A DNA stretch of 64,000 nucleotides from JABFSS01 sp964449445 (GCA_964449445.1 CAYUZT010000001.1:149103-213102), one strand, 5' to 3'. Positions 34,018 through 42,751 are shown, counted from the first letter of the stretch. A program made the numbers and translations. Notes: generated from the letters alone by a model not told the origin.

Positions 34018-34746
34018 TTAAAAGAAGCCAATGAAGCCAAAGATGCCAAGGAGAATTGGCTGGTGGATCAAGTAGATAATGAGGGCATGTCTTCCTGGCC
34101 AGCTGAGAACCCTCACCACCTGGCCTTCCTTCAGAAACATAGGGGAGTGTCGCACATAGACGAGATAGCCAATCGCGTATCCCATCAGCACGACTCCAAA
34201 CCACGGGATTAGTGGAATGTAATCTACTGTTGCGAAATTTGGTGACATGATGCCGAGCGGCAGAAGTAGGGGATTACCGCTTCTCATCTCGAAGACAACC
34301 GGACCCAAGGCGATCAGGGGAATACTGAGCAGGATGTTCCATTCTCGCAACCGTGCGAAGAAGGGCAGGAGCAGAATACTCACGCCGATCATCTGCAATA
34401 TGCCGAAGCGGACGTAGGTTTCGGGTTCAGCGAAGTACGTGACTGCACTCACAAGCATTCCACATGCAACGACGAAGACTCCCCGTTTTACATATTTCTT
34501 GTAGAGGCCCAGAAAACTTCTATTTGGATGTTTTTCCCGGTGACGTTTCCAGGAAATTGCGAAGCTTGCTCCCACGAGAAGTAAAAAGAGCGTCACGGTT
34601 GCTTGCTGCAGGAGTAGCCATCCTCCGCTGAACGTATCGATGTCCCATCCGTAGATTGTCTGCAGGTCGAACGCCGCATGAAAAATGATCATCATCGCGA
34701 TCGCGAGTGTGCGGAGAAGGTCGAGTTCGAGGTAGCGCGAGTTCAT
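34018..34746 (-). CDS. DUF1624/heparan acetyltransferase-like membrane protein (242 aa)
   Basis: Opens MNSRYLELDLLRTLAIAMMI with FHAAFDLQ, the characteristic first helix of DUF1624/HGSNAT-type acyltransferases. Seven or so helices follow, with PWFGVVLMGYAIGY and PGRHALIIYLIHQP near the end. Probably acylates envelope sugars; substrate unknown. An inverted-repeat element separates it from the zinc-binding gene upstream. Confidence 0.8.
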   Translation of the reverse strand: MNSRYLELDLLRTLAIAMMIIFHAAFDLQTIYGWDIDTFSGGWLLLQQATVTLFLLLVGASFAISWKRHREKHPNRSFLGLYKKYVKRGVFVVACGMLVSAVTYFAEPETYVRFGILQMIGVSILLLPFFARLREWNILLSIPLIALGPVVFEMRSGNPLLLPLGIMSPNFATVDYIPLIPWFGVVLMGYAIGYLVYVRHSPMFLKEGQVVRVLSWPGRHALIIYLIHQPILLGIFGFIGFF

Positions 34747-34766
34747 ATCGATATCGTACGCTGTTT

Positions 34767-34885
34767 AAAAAGCCAAAATCCAAAAGCCAAATACCAGGGA
34801 AGATCGAAAAAAATAAAAGTCGGAAAATTTTAAAATTGGAATGTGTAATTTCCCTGGTATTTGGTTTTTGATGCTTGGATTTTTA
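34767..34885. mobile_element. MITE-like inverted-repeat element, copy A
   Basis: Terminal arms of about 35 nt face each other around a short AT-rich core. The left arm ends CCAAATACCAGGGAA (to 34801) and the right begins TTCCCTGGTATTTGG (from 34849); beyond these perfect 15-mers the pairing continues imperfectly (AAAATCCAAAAG). A related copy is at 53658-53760. No coding capacity. It could be a miniature element mobilised in trans, or a large bidirectional hairpin. Confidence 0.6.
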
Positions 34886-34913
34886 TGAAAAAAACCCTCT
34901 TGCGAGGGTTTCT
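34886..34913 (-). terminator. Terminator of the zinc-binding protein gene
   Basis: In the minus sense AAACCCTC-GCAA-GAGGGTTT followed by five further T residues, 27 nt after the stop at 34940. Confidence 0.85.
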
Positions 34914-34939
34914 TCGAATTACTCAGTGATGAGCATTCC

Positions 34940-35233
34940 TTACGCTGCCATGCGGTTTCCACGCTCGGCGTCGAAACACGCCTTGCAGAGGACCGGGCGG
35001 CCACCTTCCTCGACGGGGCGAGGTTTAAAGGGGACCTGGCACTGTGCACCGCACTTGCCACAGACGGCATCATGCATTTGCCTATCCTGCATGCGCTCGT
35101 TCTTGCGCTTTGAGCGGCAATCTTTGCACCGCTGGGGTGCAGAGAGCTGCTTACTGGCGTAGAACTCTTGTTCACCATCGGTGAACGTGAATGTCTGTCC
35201 GCAATCGCGGCACTGTAGCTGCTGATCAGCCAT
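34940..35233 (-). CDS. Small zinc-binding protein with multiple CxxC motifs (97 aa)
   Basis: Residues 8-11 (CRDC), 36-39 (CKDC), 58-61 (CGKC) and 83-86 (CKAC) provide four CxxC pairs, enough for two zinc sites. The first half resembles the CxxC zinc-ribbon family seen in CPR and Chloroflexi. Single gene with its own terminator. The 168-nt region upstream (35234-35401) contains nothing clear beyond a GCGGCCTGC-type palindrome. Confidence 0.75.
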   Translation of the reverse strand: MADQQLQCRDCGQTFTFTDGEQEFYASKQLSAPQRCKDCRSKRKNERMQDRQMHDAVCGKCGAQCQVPFKPRPVEEGGRPVLCKACFDAERGNRMAA

Positions 35234-35401
35234 AAAAGAGAAAGAAGGAAGTAATGTGCAGGCGGCCTGCCTGCGAGGAGCTGGTTTCCTTCTTTCCTGT
35301 GCGTCAGTATGGACCGATCGACTCTACGGAAGGAATTGCTAGGGGCAGTGTACAGGATTTGGCGAAGGTGTCAATTGGTACGAAAGCGCTAAGAGAACGA
35401 C

Positions 35402-36979
35402 TCATGATTCCCTTGCCACATCCGGTCCTCTCTCGCGCGGGCGCATAGAAAGCCTATTGTTTACAATGGAACTCAGCGGAACCACAGAGAATCGGCGTTC
35501 TCGATGCCACTGCTCCGCAATATTCTGGAGATCAGAGAATTGAACGATTTGGTCGAAACGCTGACCGTGAAGCTCAGAAAGAAGGGAGCGCAATTCCACC
35601 GCCCACCACGAAAGGAATTGCCTCTCCGGTTCTCCATTTTCCGTGATGAGATGCAGCTGCCGTAAGGCTGCGACCTCCTGGTCCCGCGACCCCCGGTTGA
35701 GCAAAATGGAACGGAACATACTTGCCGTGACGTCCGCCTGCTGCGCACTCATGAACGATGACAATTGTTCTCCGGTGAGTTCCGTCCAGATCCGTTCGCG
35801 CAGCAGCGACGACTCCACGAGGAACTCCGATGCCGTTTGCGTACCGATGTTCGTGAGTCGGGCGTTGTTGAAGCCGAGAGCATTCAGTCCTCCCTGGATG
35901 GGAATGGTCGTTCCATTCTGCGTCAGTGAGCACTGAAGCCTTCCATTTCGCAGGTCTACGGTTACATCTGCCCCCCCGATCGTTCCAACGAGTCCTTGTG
36001 GCGTGCGTCGAAGTGCTGACGACGTGAGCATGGCAAATGCCAGGTCACCACCACCTTGATTCACAAGCGCTCCGAGAATCTGTACATCTGCTGGCGAGAG
36101 CTGATCCAGGTTGAGGCGTGCGTGCTGTAATGCGAGTTGATTCGTGACTTGCTCTCGGAGGATCTGTTGTTGCATCTCTCTCTGTTCTCGCGATTCTGCT
36201 GCACTGACGGACTTCTGTGTTCTCTCAGCAGTTACCAAGAGCATACCGATGCTGCCATGTCCCGCGTCAGCAGCTCCTTGGAATATTTCCCGTATACGAC
36301 GTTGTTTTTCTGCGGGGAGGAGAGTGTTGTTGGTGATGATCTCACGAACATTGCGGAACTGCTGCCCATCGCCGAAATCGGCCAGGGAGAAGTACTGCCG
36401 GGTAAGCAGATATTTTCCATACGCTTCTCTGCTGGTCCATACCCGAGATCCTAATTCTTCGACGTCTTGTGCAGTGAACTCCACTTCTGGTGCTGAGCGT
36501 TGCAGGGCTACAAGAACTTGTTGATGGATTGCATTGATAACGATTGAACGCTGTCCTCGATCCTCAATTGCATATGCAGAGAGCATTTGTCCGTAGAAGG
36601 CAGTGATTCCTGGCGGATATCCTTCGGCCTGCCATTCACGAATCACAACGTTGAATGCAGATCGACGTTGCTGTGCCTTCTCACTATCTAATTGTTCATT
36701 GCGTTGTGGTTGTAACAGGCGCAGGAGCCGTTCTTCCTCATTGCGAATCATCTGATTTGCCTGTTCCCTCAGGAGGATGGTTTCCTGGACCAGCCCACGT
36801 GGATGCCTCTGCAGTTCTTGCTTGCGTCGTTCCTCCAAAAGCTTGTCGAATGCATTCGTAGAAGTGCGCAAGCTTTCCACACTTGCAGTGGCGTCGCGCT
36901 CTCTTTCAAGCGCAGACGCATTGATCATCTCACGTGCACGTTCATTGCTATGGGATGATGAATGGAAAGTATTTTGCAT
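35402..36979 (-). CDS. Large hypothetical, mostly helical protein (525 aa)
   Basis: No domain recognised. Residues 1-120 are rich in Arg, Glu and Gln and likely form long helices or a coiled coil (ERRKQELQRHP, REQANQMIRNEEERLLRLLQ). A middle beta-like segment (TIGGADVTVDLRNGRLQCSL) resembles a small sandwich. No signal peptide or membrane helix. Codon use matches its neighbours. It lies between two terminators and appears to be monocistronic. Confidence 0.7.
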   Translation of the reverse strand: MQNTFHSSSHSNERAREMINASALERERDATASVESLRTSTNAFDKLLEERRKQELQRHPRGLVQETILLREQANQMIRNEEERLLRLLQPQRNEQLDSEKAQQRRSAFNVVIREWQAEGYPPGITAFYGQMLSAYAIEDRGQRSIVINAIHQQVLVALQRSAPEVEFTAQDVEELGSRVWTSREAYGKYLLTRQYFSLADFGDGQQFRNVREIITNNTLLPAEKQRRIREIFQGAADAGHGSIGMLLVTAERTQKSVSAAESREQREMQQQILREQVTNQLALQHARLNLDQLSPADVQILGALVNQGGGDLAFAMLTSSALRRTPQGLVGTIGGADVTVDLRNGRLQCSLTQNGTTIPIQGGLNALGFNNARLTNIGTQTASEFLVESSLLRERIWTELTGEQLSSFMSAQQADVTASMFRSILLNRGSRDQEVAALRQLHLITENGEPERQFLSWWAVELRSLLSELHGQRFDQIVQFSDLQNIAEQWHRERRFSVVPLSSIVNNRLSMRPRERGPDVARES

Positions 36980-37059
36980 GTGATTTTGATATGAAGCATT
37001 GAGTCTAATGCACGCCTGCCTCCACCAAAGATTTTCTCAACACGGCTGGTTGTTTATAT

Positions 37060-37078
37060 TTATGTTATTTTAACATAA
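37060..37078. repeat. Perfect AT-rich palindrome
   Basis: TTATGTTA-TTT-TAACATAA lies between the 525-residue gene and the rplL terminator. A dyad of this type could be a repressor site or a second stem. Confidence 0.5.
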
Positions 37079-37102
37079 TTTGGTATTTATGTAAATAGTA
37101 CG

Positions 37103-37128
37103 AAAAAAGGCGGCTCAATGCCGCCTTT
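37103..37128 (-). terminator. rplJ-rplL operon terminator
   Basis: Minus-sense AAAGGCGGC-attga-GCCGCCTTTTTT, a perfect GC stem with a U-tract, 40 nt after the rplL stop. Confidence 0.9.
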
Positions 37129-37168
37129 CCAGATTCAGAATGTGACCGCAGGCGGGAACGCCTGCTGC

Positions 37169-37570
37169 TTATTTGAGCGTTACCTTCGCACCTGCCGCCT
37201 CCAATGTCTTCTTCATCTTGTCGGCATCTTCCTTGGCGACGTTCTCCTTGATCATCTTGGGAGCGCCGTCGACCATCGCCTTGGCATCGCCCAGGGCAAG
37301 GCCGGTGACTTCGCGCAGCGCTTTGATCACCGCGATCTTCTGCGCGCCGGATTCGGTCAGCTCGACATTGTAGCTGCTCTTCTCTTCTGCAGCCACAGCG
37401 CCTCCTGCAGCCGGAGCGGCAGCAGCGGCGACGGGAGCGGCGGCGGAAATGCCGTATTCCTTTTCCATGTACTTGACCACGTTGTTGAGACTGATGACAT
37501 TGAGCTTCTCGAGGGCGGTGATAACTGCCTGCTCTTCGGGCTTGAGGGTGATAGTGGCGGCGTCGGCCAT
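37169..37570 (-). CDS. rplL: 50S ribosomal protein L7/L12 (133 aa)
   Basis: Stalk protein that recruits translation factors. The N-terminal dimerisation helix is followed by an Ala/Pro-rich hinge (SAAAPVAAAAAPAAGGAVAA) and the C-terminal factor-binding domain (KIAVIKALREVTGLALGDAK, KTLEAAGAKVTLK). The start has a long CU-rich leader. Between rplJ and rplL lies a small hairpin (37623-37639). Confidence 0.97.
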   Translation of the reverse strand: MADAATITLKPEEQAVITALEKLNVISLNNVVKYMEKEYGISAAAPVAAAAAPAAGGAVAAEEKSSYNVELTESGAQKIAVIKALREVTGLALGDAKAMVDGAPKMIKENVAKEDADKMKKTLEAAGAKVTLK

Positions 37571-37622
37571 AACGAGAGGGGAAAGAGGATAAGAGGGTAA
37601 AGAGGACGAAGAGGAACTCAGC

Positions 37623-37639
37623 GCGCCCTTTCTGGGCGC
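37623..37639 (-). repeat. Short hairpin between rplJ and rplL
   Basis: GCGCCC/GGGCGC stem with an AGAAA loop in the RNA sense; same loop and length as the one before aroC. No U-tract follows, so it is not a terminator; it may separate L10 and L12 synthesis rates. Confidence 0.6.
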
Positions 37640-37653
37640 AATAGGAAATCAAA

Positions 37654-38196
37654 TTATGCAGTTTGAGCAGCGGCAGGTTGCTGCTTCGCTTTCTCACTCA
37701 ATGCGCGCGCGAAGCCAGTCAGCGGTGAGCTGATGATGGACGCGAACGACCTGAGTGGTGACTGGAGCATGCCGGCGAAGGTTGCGAGCAGGATCTGGCG
37801 GCCGGGGATGGTTGCGAGCGTTAACGCATCGTTCTTGCTGAGGAGCTTGCCTTCAAAAAATCCACCCACGAATGAGACTTGCGGATGTTCTTTGCTGAAG
37901 GCAAACGCTACCTGTGGGCCGACGATAGGATCGGTGATGCTGAAAATGCAGGCGACGGGACCGGCGAGATCTTTTTCCTCCGGAACGGGGAGTCCTTCTT
38001 CCTTCGCCGCAATGCGCATGAGGGTTTTCTTCGCCACTTTCATTTCCGCTCCCGCGGCGCGGAGCTTGCGGCGCAGTTCGCTGACTTCGGAGACTTTCAA
38101 GCCGATGTAATTGGCAAACACCACCGACTGCGAGGACTTCATTTTGTCCTTCAGTTCTTTCAGCTGGGCCGACTTTTGTTCACGGGTGAGAGCCAT
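37654..38196 (-). CDS. rplJ: 50S ribosomal protein L10 (180 aa)
   Basis: Anchors the L7/L12 stalk to the ribosome. MALTREQKSAQLKELKDKMK begins the rRNA-binding domain; ANYIGLKVSEVSELRRKLR and KVAKKTLMRIA are typical. The C-terminal helix binds L12 dimers. Start at 38196. The 250-nt leader contains an attenuator-like hairpin and inserted palindromic repeats. Confidence 0.96.
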   Translation of the reverse strand: MALTREQKSAQLKELKDKMKSSQSVVFANYIGLKVSEVSELRRKLRAAGAEMKVAKKTLMRIAAKEEGLPVPEEKDLAGPVACIFSITDPIVGPQVAFAFSKEHPQVSFVGGFFEGKLLSKNDALTLATIPGRQILLATFAGMLQSPLRSFASIISSPLTGFARALSEKAKQQPAAAQTA

Positions 38197-38543
38197 AAAG
38201 CTTGTGGGTGGGGAGATACCCTTCGACTCGTCGCCCTTGCGGGCTCCTCGCTCAGGGTTGTTTGGCCAGCGGCTCGCTGCGCTCGCTCTTGGCCAAACAA
38301 AAAGGTCTCCCAACGATTAGTACGTCCGGGAGACCAGCGAGGAACACGGCACGAATCACCAAGCCGGGGCCGAGTAACCGATGCTGTATTCCTCGGAGGG
38401 GCTTATTTCGGCCTGCGGCCTTGTGCCCTCGGTCTTCGGACGTAGGGGCATTCTACTCAGGAGCCGGGAGAAGTCAAGGAAAAGGCCAATAGTCGCAGAA
38501 AGAAGCCAAAGGTTTTCTTCAAAAAACCCGCGTATTTGCTAGA
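38197..38543 (-). promoter_or_regulatory. rplJ leader and divergent intergenic region
   Basis: In the minus sense GGTCTCCC...GGGAGACC (38304-38335) followed by TTTTT is a terminator-like hairpin about 110 nt before rplJ. Between it and rplJ lie TTGTTTGGCCA...TGGCCAAACAA (38262-38302) and a CCCTTCGAC...CTCAGGG repeat (38219-38258). L10 leaders commonly bind L10-L12 for autoregulation; here the structure suggests premature termination. On the plus strand the -10 TAGAAT (38540-38545) serves the relA-type gene. The segment 38340-38500 shows further GC hairpins but no gene. Confidence 0.5.
38304..38335 (-). terminator. Attenuator-like terminator in the rplJ leader
   Basis: An 8-bp perfect stem GGTCTCCC/GGGAGACC with a 16-nt loop is followed by five T residues (38299-38303) on the minus strand. 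Confidence 0.65.
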
Positions 38544-38555
38544 ATGACCACTCCC

Positions 38556-40463
38556 ATGCCCGCGCCATCCGCTTCGCTCACCGCGATCCTCCAGACTCTC
38601 GATGCAGCCAAACTGCCGGTGGAGCAGCAGAAGCTGCGGTCACTGATCGAGTATGCGGATAAGCTCTACAAAGGAGCGATGCACTGGACGGGAGTCACGA
38701 TGCTCGAACACACGCTCGGAGTCCTCAACGTGCTCCTGCCGTTCCAACCCGATAGCGATACCGTGACGGCATGTCTGCTCATGCATGCGCTCGAGAGCAA
38801 AGCCATCAGCACCGTCGAGTTGCAGGAGGAGTTCGGGCCGCGCGTGCGGGCGCTCGTGAGCGGCGTGCATTTGCTGTCGCACGTGAACCTGCTCAATCGG
38901 CAGAACAGCGTCGAGGATCTGCGGCTGATGCTTTTGAGCGTCGCCGATGACATCAGCATCATCCTCATCGTGCTCTCCAAACGCTGCTTCGCGCTCGAGC
39001 GCATCGGGAAGTTGCCTGTCGCCGATCGCAAGAGAGTCGCGAGCGACTCGCTCTACCTGTTTGCCCCCGTCGCCGCGAGACTGGGTATCCACACGCTCAA
39101 GCAGCGGCTGGAAGCGCTCGCTTTTCCCATCGCATACCCCGCGGATGCCGAGAGAATCGCCGAACAGATGGAGCAGGTGCAGGGTCGGTATGGCCCCTTC
39201 CTCACATCGGCGGCGGAGGAACTGCGCAGGTCACTGTTGGAACAAGGCATGACGCTTTCCGTCTACGGGAGAGAGAAGCAGCACTACAGCATTTTCCTGA
39301 AAATGAAGAGCAAGAGCCTCTCGCACGTCGAAGGTTTGCCGGATCTCTTTGCGCTCCGCGTGCTCGTGGACACCGAAGAGGAGTGTTACCAGGTGCTCGG
39401 GGCGCTGCATCGCATCGGGCGTCCCGTGACCAATCGTTTCAAGGACTATATCGCCTTCCCCAAGCCGAACGGGTACCAGAGCCTCCACACGACGGTCGCG
39501 AAGCTCCCCGGTATTCCCGAAGGAGTCTTCGTGGAAGTGCAGGTGCGCACCAAGGCCATGCACCGCGAAGCCGAGTACGGCATCGCCGCGCACTGGAGTT
39601 ATAAGGAGGGGGGATCCGCGCAGCGGACAGTGCAGCGCGTTGCACTTCAGCAGGCACTGGCCTCGCAGCATTCGGTCGAGAGCGAATCGAGCACCAGCGC
39701 GCGTCTTGCCGATCACATCTTCGTCCTGACGCCGAAGGGAGACGTGGTCGAACTGCCCGAAGGAGCGACACCGCTCGATTTTGCGTTCCAGATCCATACC
39801 GACCTCGGTCTCAGCTTCCGCGCTGCCCGGGTGAACGGTTCCATCGTGCCGCTCGATTACGAACTGGAGAACGGCGATGTGATCGAGATCGTCACGCAAC
39901 GGGTGCCGCATCCGTCCACCGAATGGTTGCAACTGCTCAAGATGGCGTCATCGCGTTCGCGGCTGAAGCGCTACCTGAATACGCTTCACCGCGAAGAAGA
40001 TCTTTCGCGCGGCAAAGGCTTGCTCAACGAGGAACTCAAGAAGCGGAAATTGCCGGTGCTCGACAGCGATCTCTCGCTGCTGCGTGAGCACGACGGCGCA
40101 AAGCTCTCTACGACCGAGCGCGAAGATCTTCTCGCAAAACTCGGGCAGGGGACCGACAGGCCGAGCGCGCTCATCATGCGGCTCGATCTCCTGCGTCCGC
40201 TGCGCTCCGCTCTCCCGGCTGCTCAGTTATCGAAACCCAGGAAACGCTTCCAGCGAAAAGATGCGCTCGTGGATCTGGAAGGCGACGTTCCCATGCCGCT
40301 CAAGTTCGCCAAATGCTGTAAGGCCAACGAAGGAGACCGAGTAAAGATCATCAGCATCATCACGCGCGCTGGCGATGTGATGATTCACACGGCGAAATGC
40401 AAAAATGCTCTCCGGGGGAATCCCGAGAGGAGAATTGGGGTGAAGTGGAGGAGGGAATCGTAA
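38556..40463 (+). CDS. RelA/SpoT-family (p)ppGpp synthetase with degenerate hydrolase domain (635 aa)
   Basis: Domain order is HD-like, synthetase, TGS and C-terminal zinc-finger-like. The hydrolase HD signature is lost: where HDxxEDT is expected the sequence reads LLMHALESKAIS. The synthetase is well preserved (GREKQHYSIFLKMKSKSL, DLFALRVLVDTEEECY, FKDYIAFPKPNGYQSLHTTV, FVEVQVRTKAMHREAEYG). TGS begins at ADHIFVLTPKGDVVELPEGA. The C-terminus stops soon after KFAKCCKANEGD, so a full ACT/RRM is lacking. I favour the ATG at 38556 because the -10 overlaps the first ATG (38544). Probably synthesis only. Confidence 0.88.
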   Translation: MPAPSASLTAILQTLDAAKLPVEQQKLRSLIEYADKLYKGAMHWTGVTMLEHTLGVLNVLLPFQPDSDTVTACLLMHALESKAISTVELQEEFGPRVRALVSGVHLLSHVNLLNRQNSVEDLRLMLLSVADDISIILIVLSKRCFALERIGKLPVADRKRVASDSLYLFAPVAARLGIHTLKQRLEALAFPIAYPADAERIAEQMEQVQGRYGPFLTSAAEELRRSLLEQGMTLSVYGREKQHYSIFLKMKSKSLSHVEGLPDLFALRVLVDTEEECYQVLGALHRIGRPVTNRFKDYIAFPKPNGYQSLHTTVAKLPGIPEGVFVEVQVRTKAMHREAEYGIAAHWSYKEGGSAQRTVQRVALQQALASQHSVESESSTSARLADHIFVLTPKGDVVELPEGATPLDFAFQIHTDLGLSFRAARVNGSIVPLDYELENGDVIEIVTQRVPHPSTEWLQLLKMASSRSRLKRYLNTLHREEDLSRGKGLLNEELKKRKLPVLDSDLSLLREHDGAKLSTTEREDLLAKLGQGTDRPSALIMRLDLLRPLRSALPAAQLSKPRKRFQRKDALVDLEGDVPMPLKFAKCCKANEGDRVKIISIITRAGDVMIHTAKCKNALRGNPERRIGVKWRRES

Positions 40464-40464
40464 A

Positions 40465-40552
40465 GCTCGTTAACTAGTTAACTCGTTAACTCGTGTTTAA
40501 TTGTGGATCACGACTGCAAGATACGAGTTATCGAGTTAACGAATTAGCGAGC
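40465..40552. repeat. CGTTAACT-unit hairpin, copy 1
   Basis: Arms of 30 nt at 40465-40494 and 40523-40552 are each three tandem octamers related to TCGTTAAC and pair at about 25 of 30 positions around a 28-nt loop. It separates the convergent relA-type gene and tig, and its right arm includes the tig stop codon. The same family recurs at 46761-46830. Confidence 0.75.
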
Positions 40553-41821
40553 AAGCATTTCTTCCACCAATTTCTCCACTCTCTTCCGCCACTTGAGTTC
40601 TTCGTAGCCGTCGCTTCCTTCGGCGTAGTAGGCCTCCGCGTTCTTTCGCTCTGCATCGGGAACATCTTTCAGTAGATCGCTGATGGCGGTAGCGAGTTCT
40701 TCGGGCGTCATCTCGATTTTCTTCTCATCAATCAGCCATTGAATGGCGAAGCGCAGCGTCAGGCGCTTGGTGGCCTCCTCCGTCAGTTCTTTCTGCAGAT
40801 TCTCCACCGTGCGGTTGGTCTGCTTGAGCCACTCTTCCATCGTCGTCTTCTCGCGTTCCAGATTACTTGCGACTTCGTCGAAGATCATCCGCTCCTCGTG
40901 CGCAATCAATTCAGGCGCAAGATCAATGGAGGTTGCGGTGCGGATGCCCTCGAATAATTCCTTCTCACGGCGTGACCGGTCCGTCTGCGCATCCTGGTCC
41001 TTCAGCGTTTTCTCGATGCGGCCTTCAAGATCAGCCAGAGATTCGCCTAGCTGATGCTCCTTCACGAATGCGTCCGTACACTGGGGCATCTGCACCTCCG
41101 CGACATTCTGGAGAGTCGCAGAGAAATCGACGGGTTTTCCCTGCAAATGCTTGGCGTGATAGTCGGCGGGGAAGGTGAGCGTGAAGGTTTTCTGGTCGCC
41201 TTTCTTCATTCCGATAATCGCTTCCTCAAAGCCGGGGAGAAGAGCTTTGCTCCCGAGTGTCAGACGATAACCGGACGCTTTGGTCCCCTCGACTTCCTTG
41301 CCGTCGGCGTTTCCCACGAAATCGAGCATCACCTCGTCTCCGTCGGCGGCGGCGCGATCCACCGGGTTCACCGTGCGGTACTGGGTCTTCAGGTAGTCGA
41401 TCATGCGATCGACGTCCTTCTTCTCGATCTTCGATTCCGCTTTCTTCACGCGGATCTTGTCGGCGCCCTTCACTTTCACCTCCGGCCGCTCAACGAACGT
41501 CAGTGTGAGCGTGAGAGGATCGCGCGAAGTTATATCGACCTTCGGCGGAATGATCGGCTGGACCTTGTGCTCTTTCAGGAGCACATCAAAGGCTCCGGGC
41601 AGAAGGATCCGGACCGTCTCTTCACTCAACTGGGACGGATCGATTTTCTGACGCAGGAGATCCTCGGGCGCCCGCCCGGGCCGGAATCCTTCGATGCGAA
41701 TGCTCTCGCCCAGCTTCTCGACGGCCTTGGCCTCGGCTTTGGCGGATTCCTCGGCCGTGAAGGTCACGGTCGACTGCACGCGGGACTGCTTGAGCTTCTT
41801 GGGAGGGGTGATAGTGGGCAT
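40544..41821 (-). CDS. tig: Trigger factor (425 aa)
   Basis: Ribosome-bound chaperone. N-terminal domain with the ribosome-docking GFRPGRAPEDLL (family GFRxGxxP). An FKBP-like prolyl isomerase domain follows (GDEVMLDFVGNADGKEVEGT, LLPGFEEAIIGMKKG). The helical C-terminal arms continue to the end. Full length. It follows secF by 12 nt. Confidence 0.95.
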   Translation of the reverse strand: MPTITPPKKLKQSRVQSTVTFTAEESAKAEAKAVEKLGESIRIEGFRPGRAPEDLLRQKIDPSQLSEETVRILLPGAFDVLLKEHKVQPIIPPKVDITSRDPLTLTLTFVERPEVKVKGADKIRVKKAESKIEKKDVDRMIDYLKTQYRTVNPVDRAAADGDEVMLDFVGNADGKEVEGTKASGYRLTLGSKALLPGFEEAIIGMKKGDQKTFTLTFPADYHAKHLQGKPVDFSATLQNVAEVQMPQCTDAFVKEHQLGESLADLEGRIEKTLKDQDAQTDRSRREKELFEGIRTATSIDLAPELIAHEERMIFDEVASNLEREKTTMEEWLKQTNRTVENLQKELTEEATKRLTLRFAIQWLIDEKKIEMTPEELATAISDLLKDVPDAERKNAEAYYAEGSDGYEELKWRKRVEKLVEEMLAR

Positions 41822-41833
41822 GGGCCGTCGGTA

Positions 41834-42751
41834 TTATCGCTTCGCGTTCTTCCCCTGCCAGTGCAGCAGGAGCGGAGCAGCGACCAAGTAGGAAGAGTAC
41901 ACACCCATGACGGCGCCGAAGATGAGCGCGAGAATGAACCAGCGGATGCTTTCGGCACCCATGACGAACAGCGTCGTGAGCATGATGAGAATCGACACAG
42001 TGGTGCCGGCCGTGCGCCACACGCATTGCTTGAGAGCGGTTACGATCACGATCGAGAGATCATCCGAGCGCTGTTCAAACGTCAGGTTCGCGCGAATGCG
42101 ATCGAAGACCACGATGGCTTCGTTGGTGGAGTAGGCGAGAATCGTCAGAAGCGCTGTGACGAAGAGCGTGTCGAATTCGAAGCTCGTGAACCATCCCAGC
42201 ACCGTAAACGCGCCGATCGTCAGAACGACGTCGTGCATGAACGCGATCACGACGATAATCCCGAATTTCCACGGATTCAGTTTTCTGGGGAGTTTGCGGA
42301 AGGCGATTGCCAAATAGAGGACCACGGCGATGGAGGCGATGCCGATCGCTTGCAGTGATTTTTTCTTGAGGCTGGAGGAAAGGCTGGGCCCGATGGTGTT
42401 GTACTTGAGCTCCTTTACATCACCGAGCGATTTCTTCAGGTGCTCCAGGAGCGTGAGGTGTTCTTCGTTACTCATTGGGCGCATGCGGAGAATGAACGCT
42501 TCCTCGTTCGCCGTTTTGATGGTCGTGACCGTGGGATTCCCCAGGCTCTGCAACGTTTCTTTTTCGTAAGATGCCAGAGCGGCGACCACATCGGCTCGGG
42601 TCTTCCCCGCGGGGAGTTGAATCTGCATCAACGTTCCGCCTGTGAACTCGATACTGTACTTCGGTCCCGGGGCGACGAAGAGCACGACGGACACGATCAC
42701 GAGGAGTGCCGAGAGAGCCAGGAAATATTTGCTGAGCGAACGGAAGGACAT
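41834..42751 (-). CDS. secF: Protein-export membrane protein SecF (305 aa)
   Basis: Proton-driven Sec accessory. Six membrane helices around a periplasmic loop; EFTGGTLMQIQLP, FMHDVVLTIGAFTVLG and ILAYSTNEAIVVFDRIRANL are signature segments. The start at 42751 (MSFRSLSKYF) is used. The usual partner secD is not next to it in this window; the upstream gene is a DUF3352-like protein. Confidence 0.94.
   Translation of the reverse strand: MSFRSLSKYFLALSALLVIVSVVLFVAPGPKYSIEFTGGTLMQIQLPAGKTRADVVAALASYEKETLQSLGNPTVTTIKTANEEAFILRMRPMSNEEHLTLLEHLKKSLGDVKELKYNTIGPSLSSSLKKKSLQAIGIASIAVVLYLAIAFRKLPRKLNPWKFGIIVVIAFMHDVVLTIGAFTVLGWFTSFEFDTLFVTALLTILAYSTNEAIVVFDRIRANLTFEQRSDDLSIVIVTALKQCVWRTAGTTVSILIMLTTLFVMGAESIRWFILALIFGAVMGVYSSYLVAAPLLLHWQGKNAKR

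Noticed and set aside
41054..42358. 434-codon plus-strand frame opposite tig and secF
   Set aside because: Spans two certain genes on the other strand; His/Arg/Gly-rich shadow composition.
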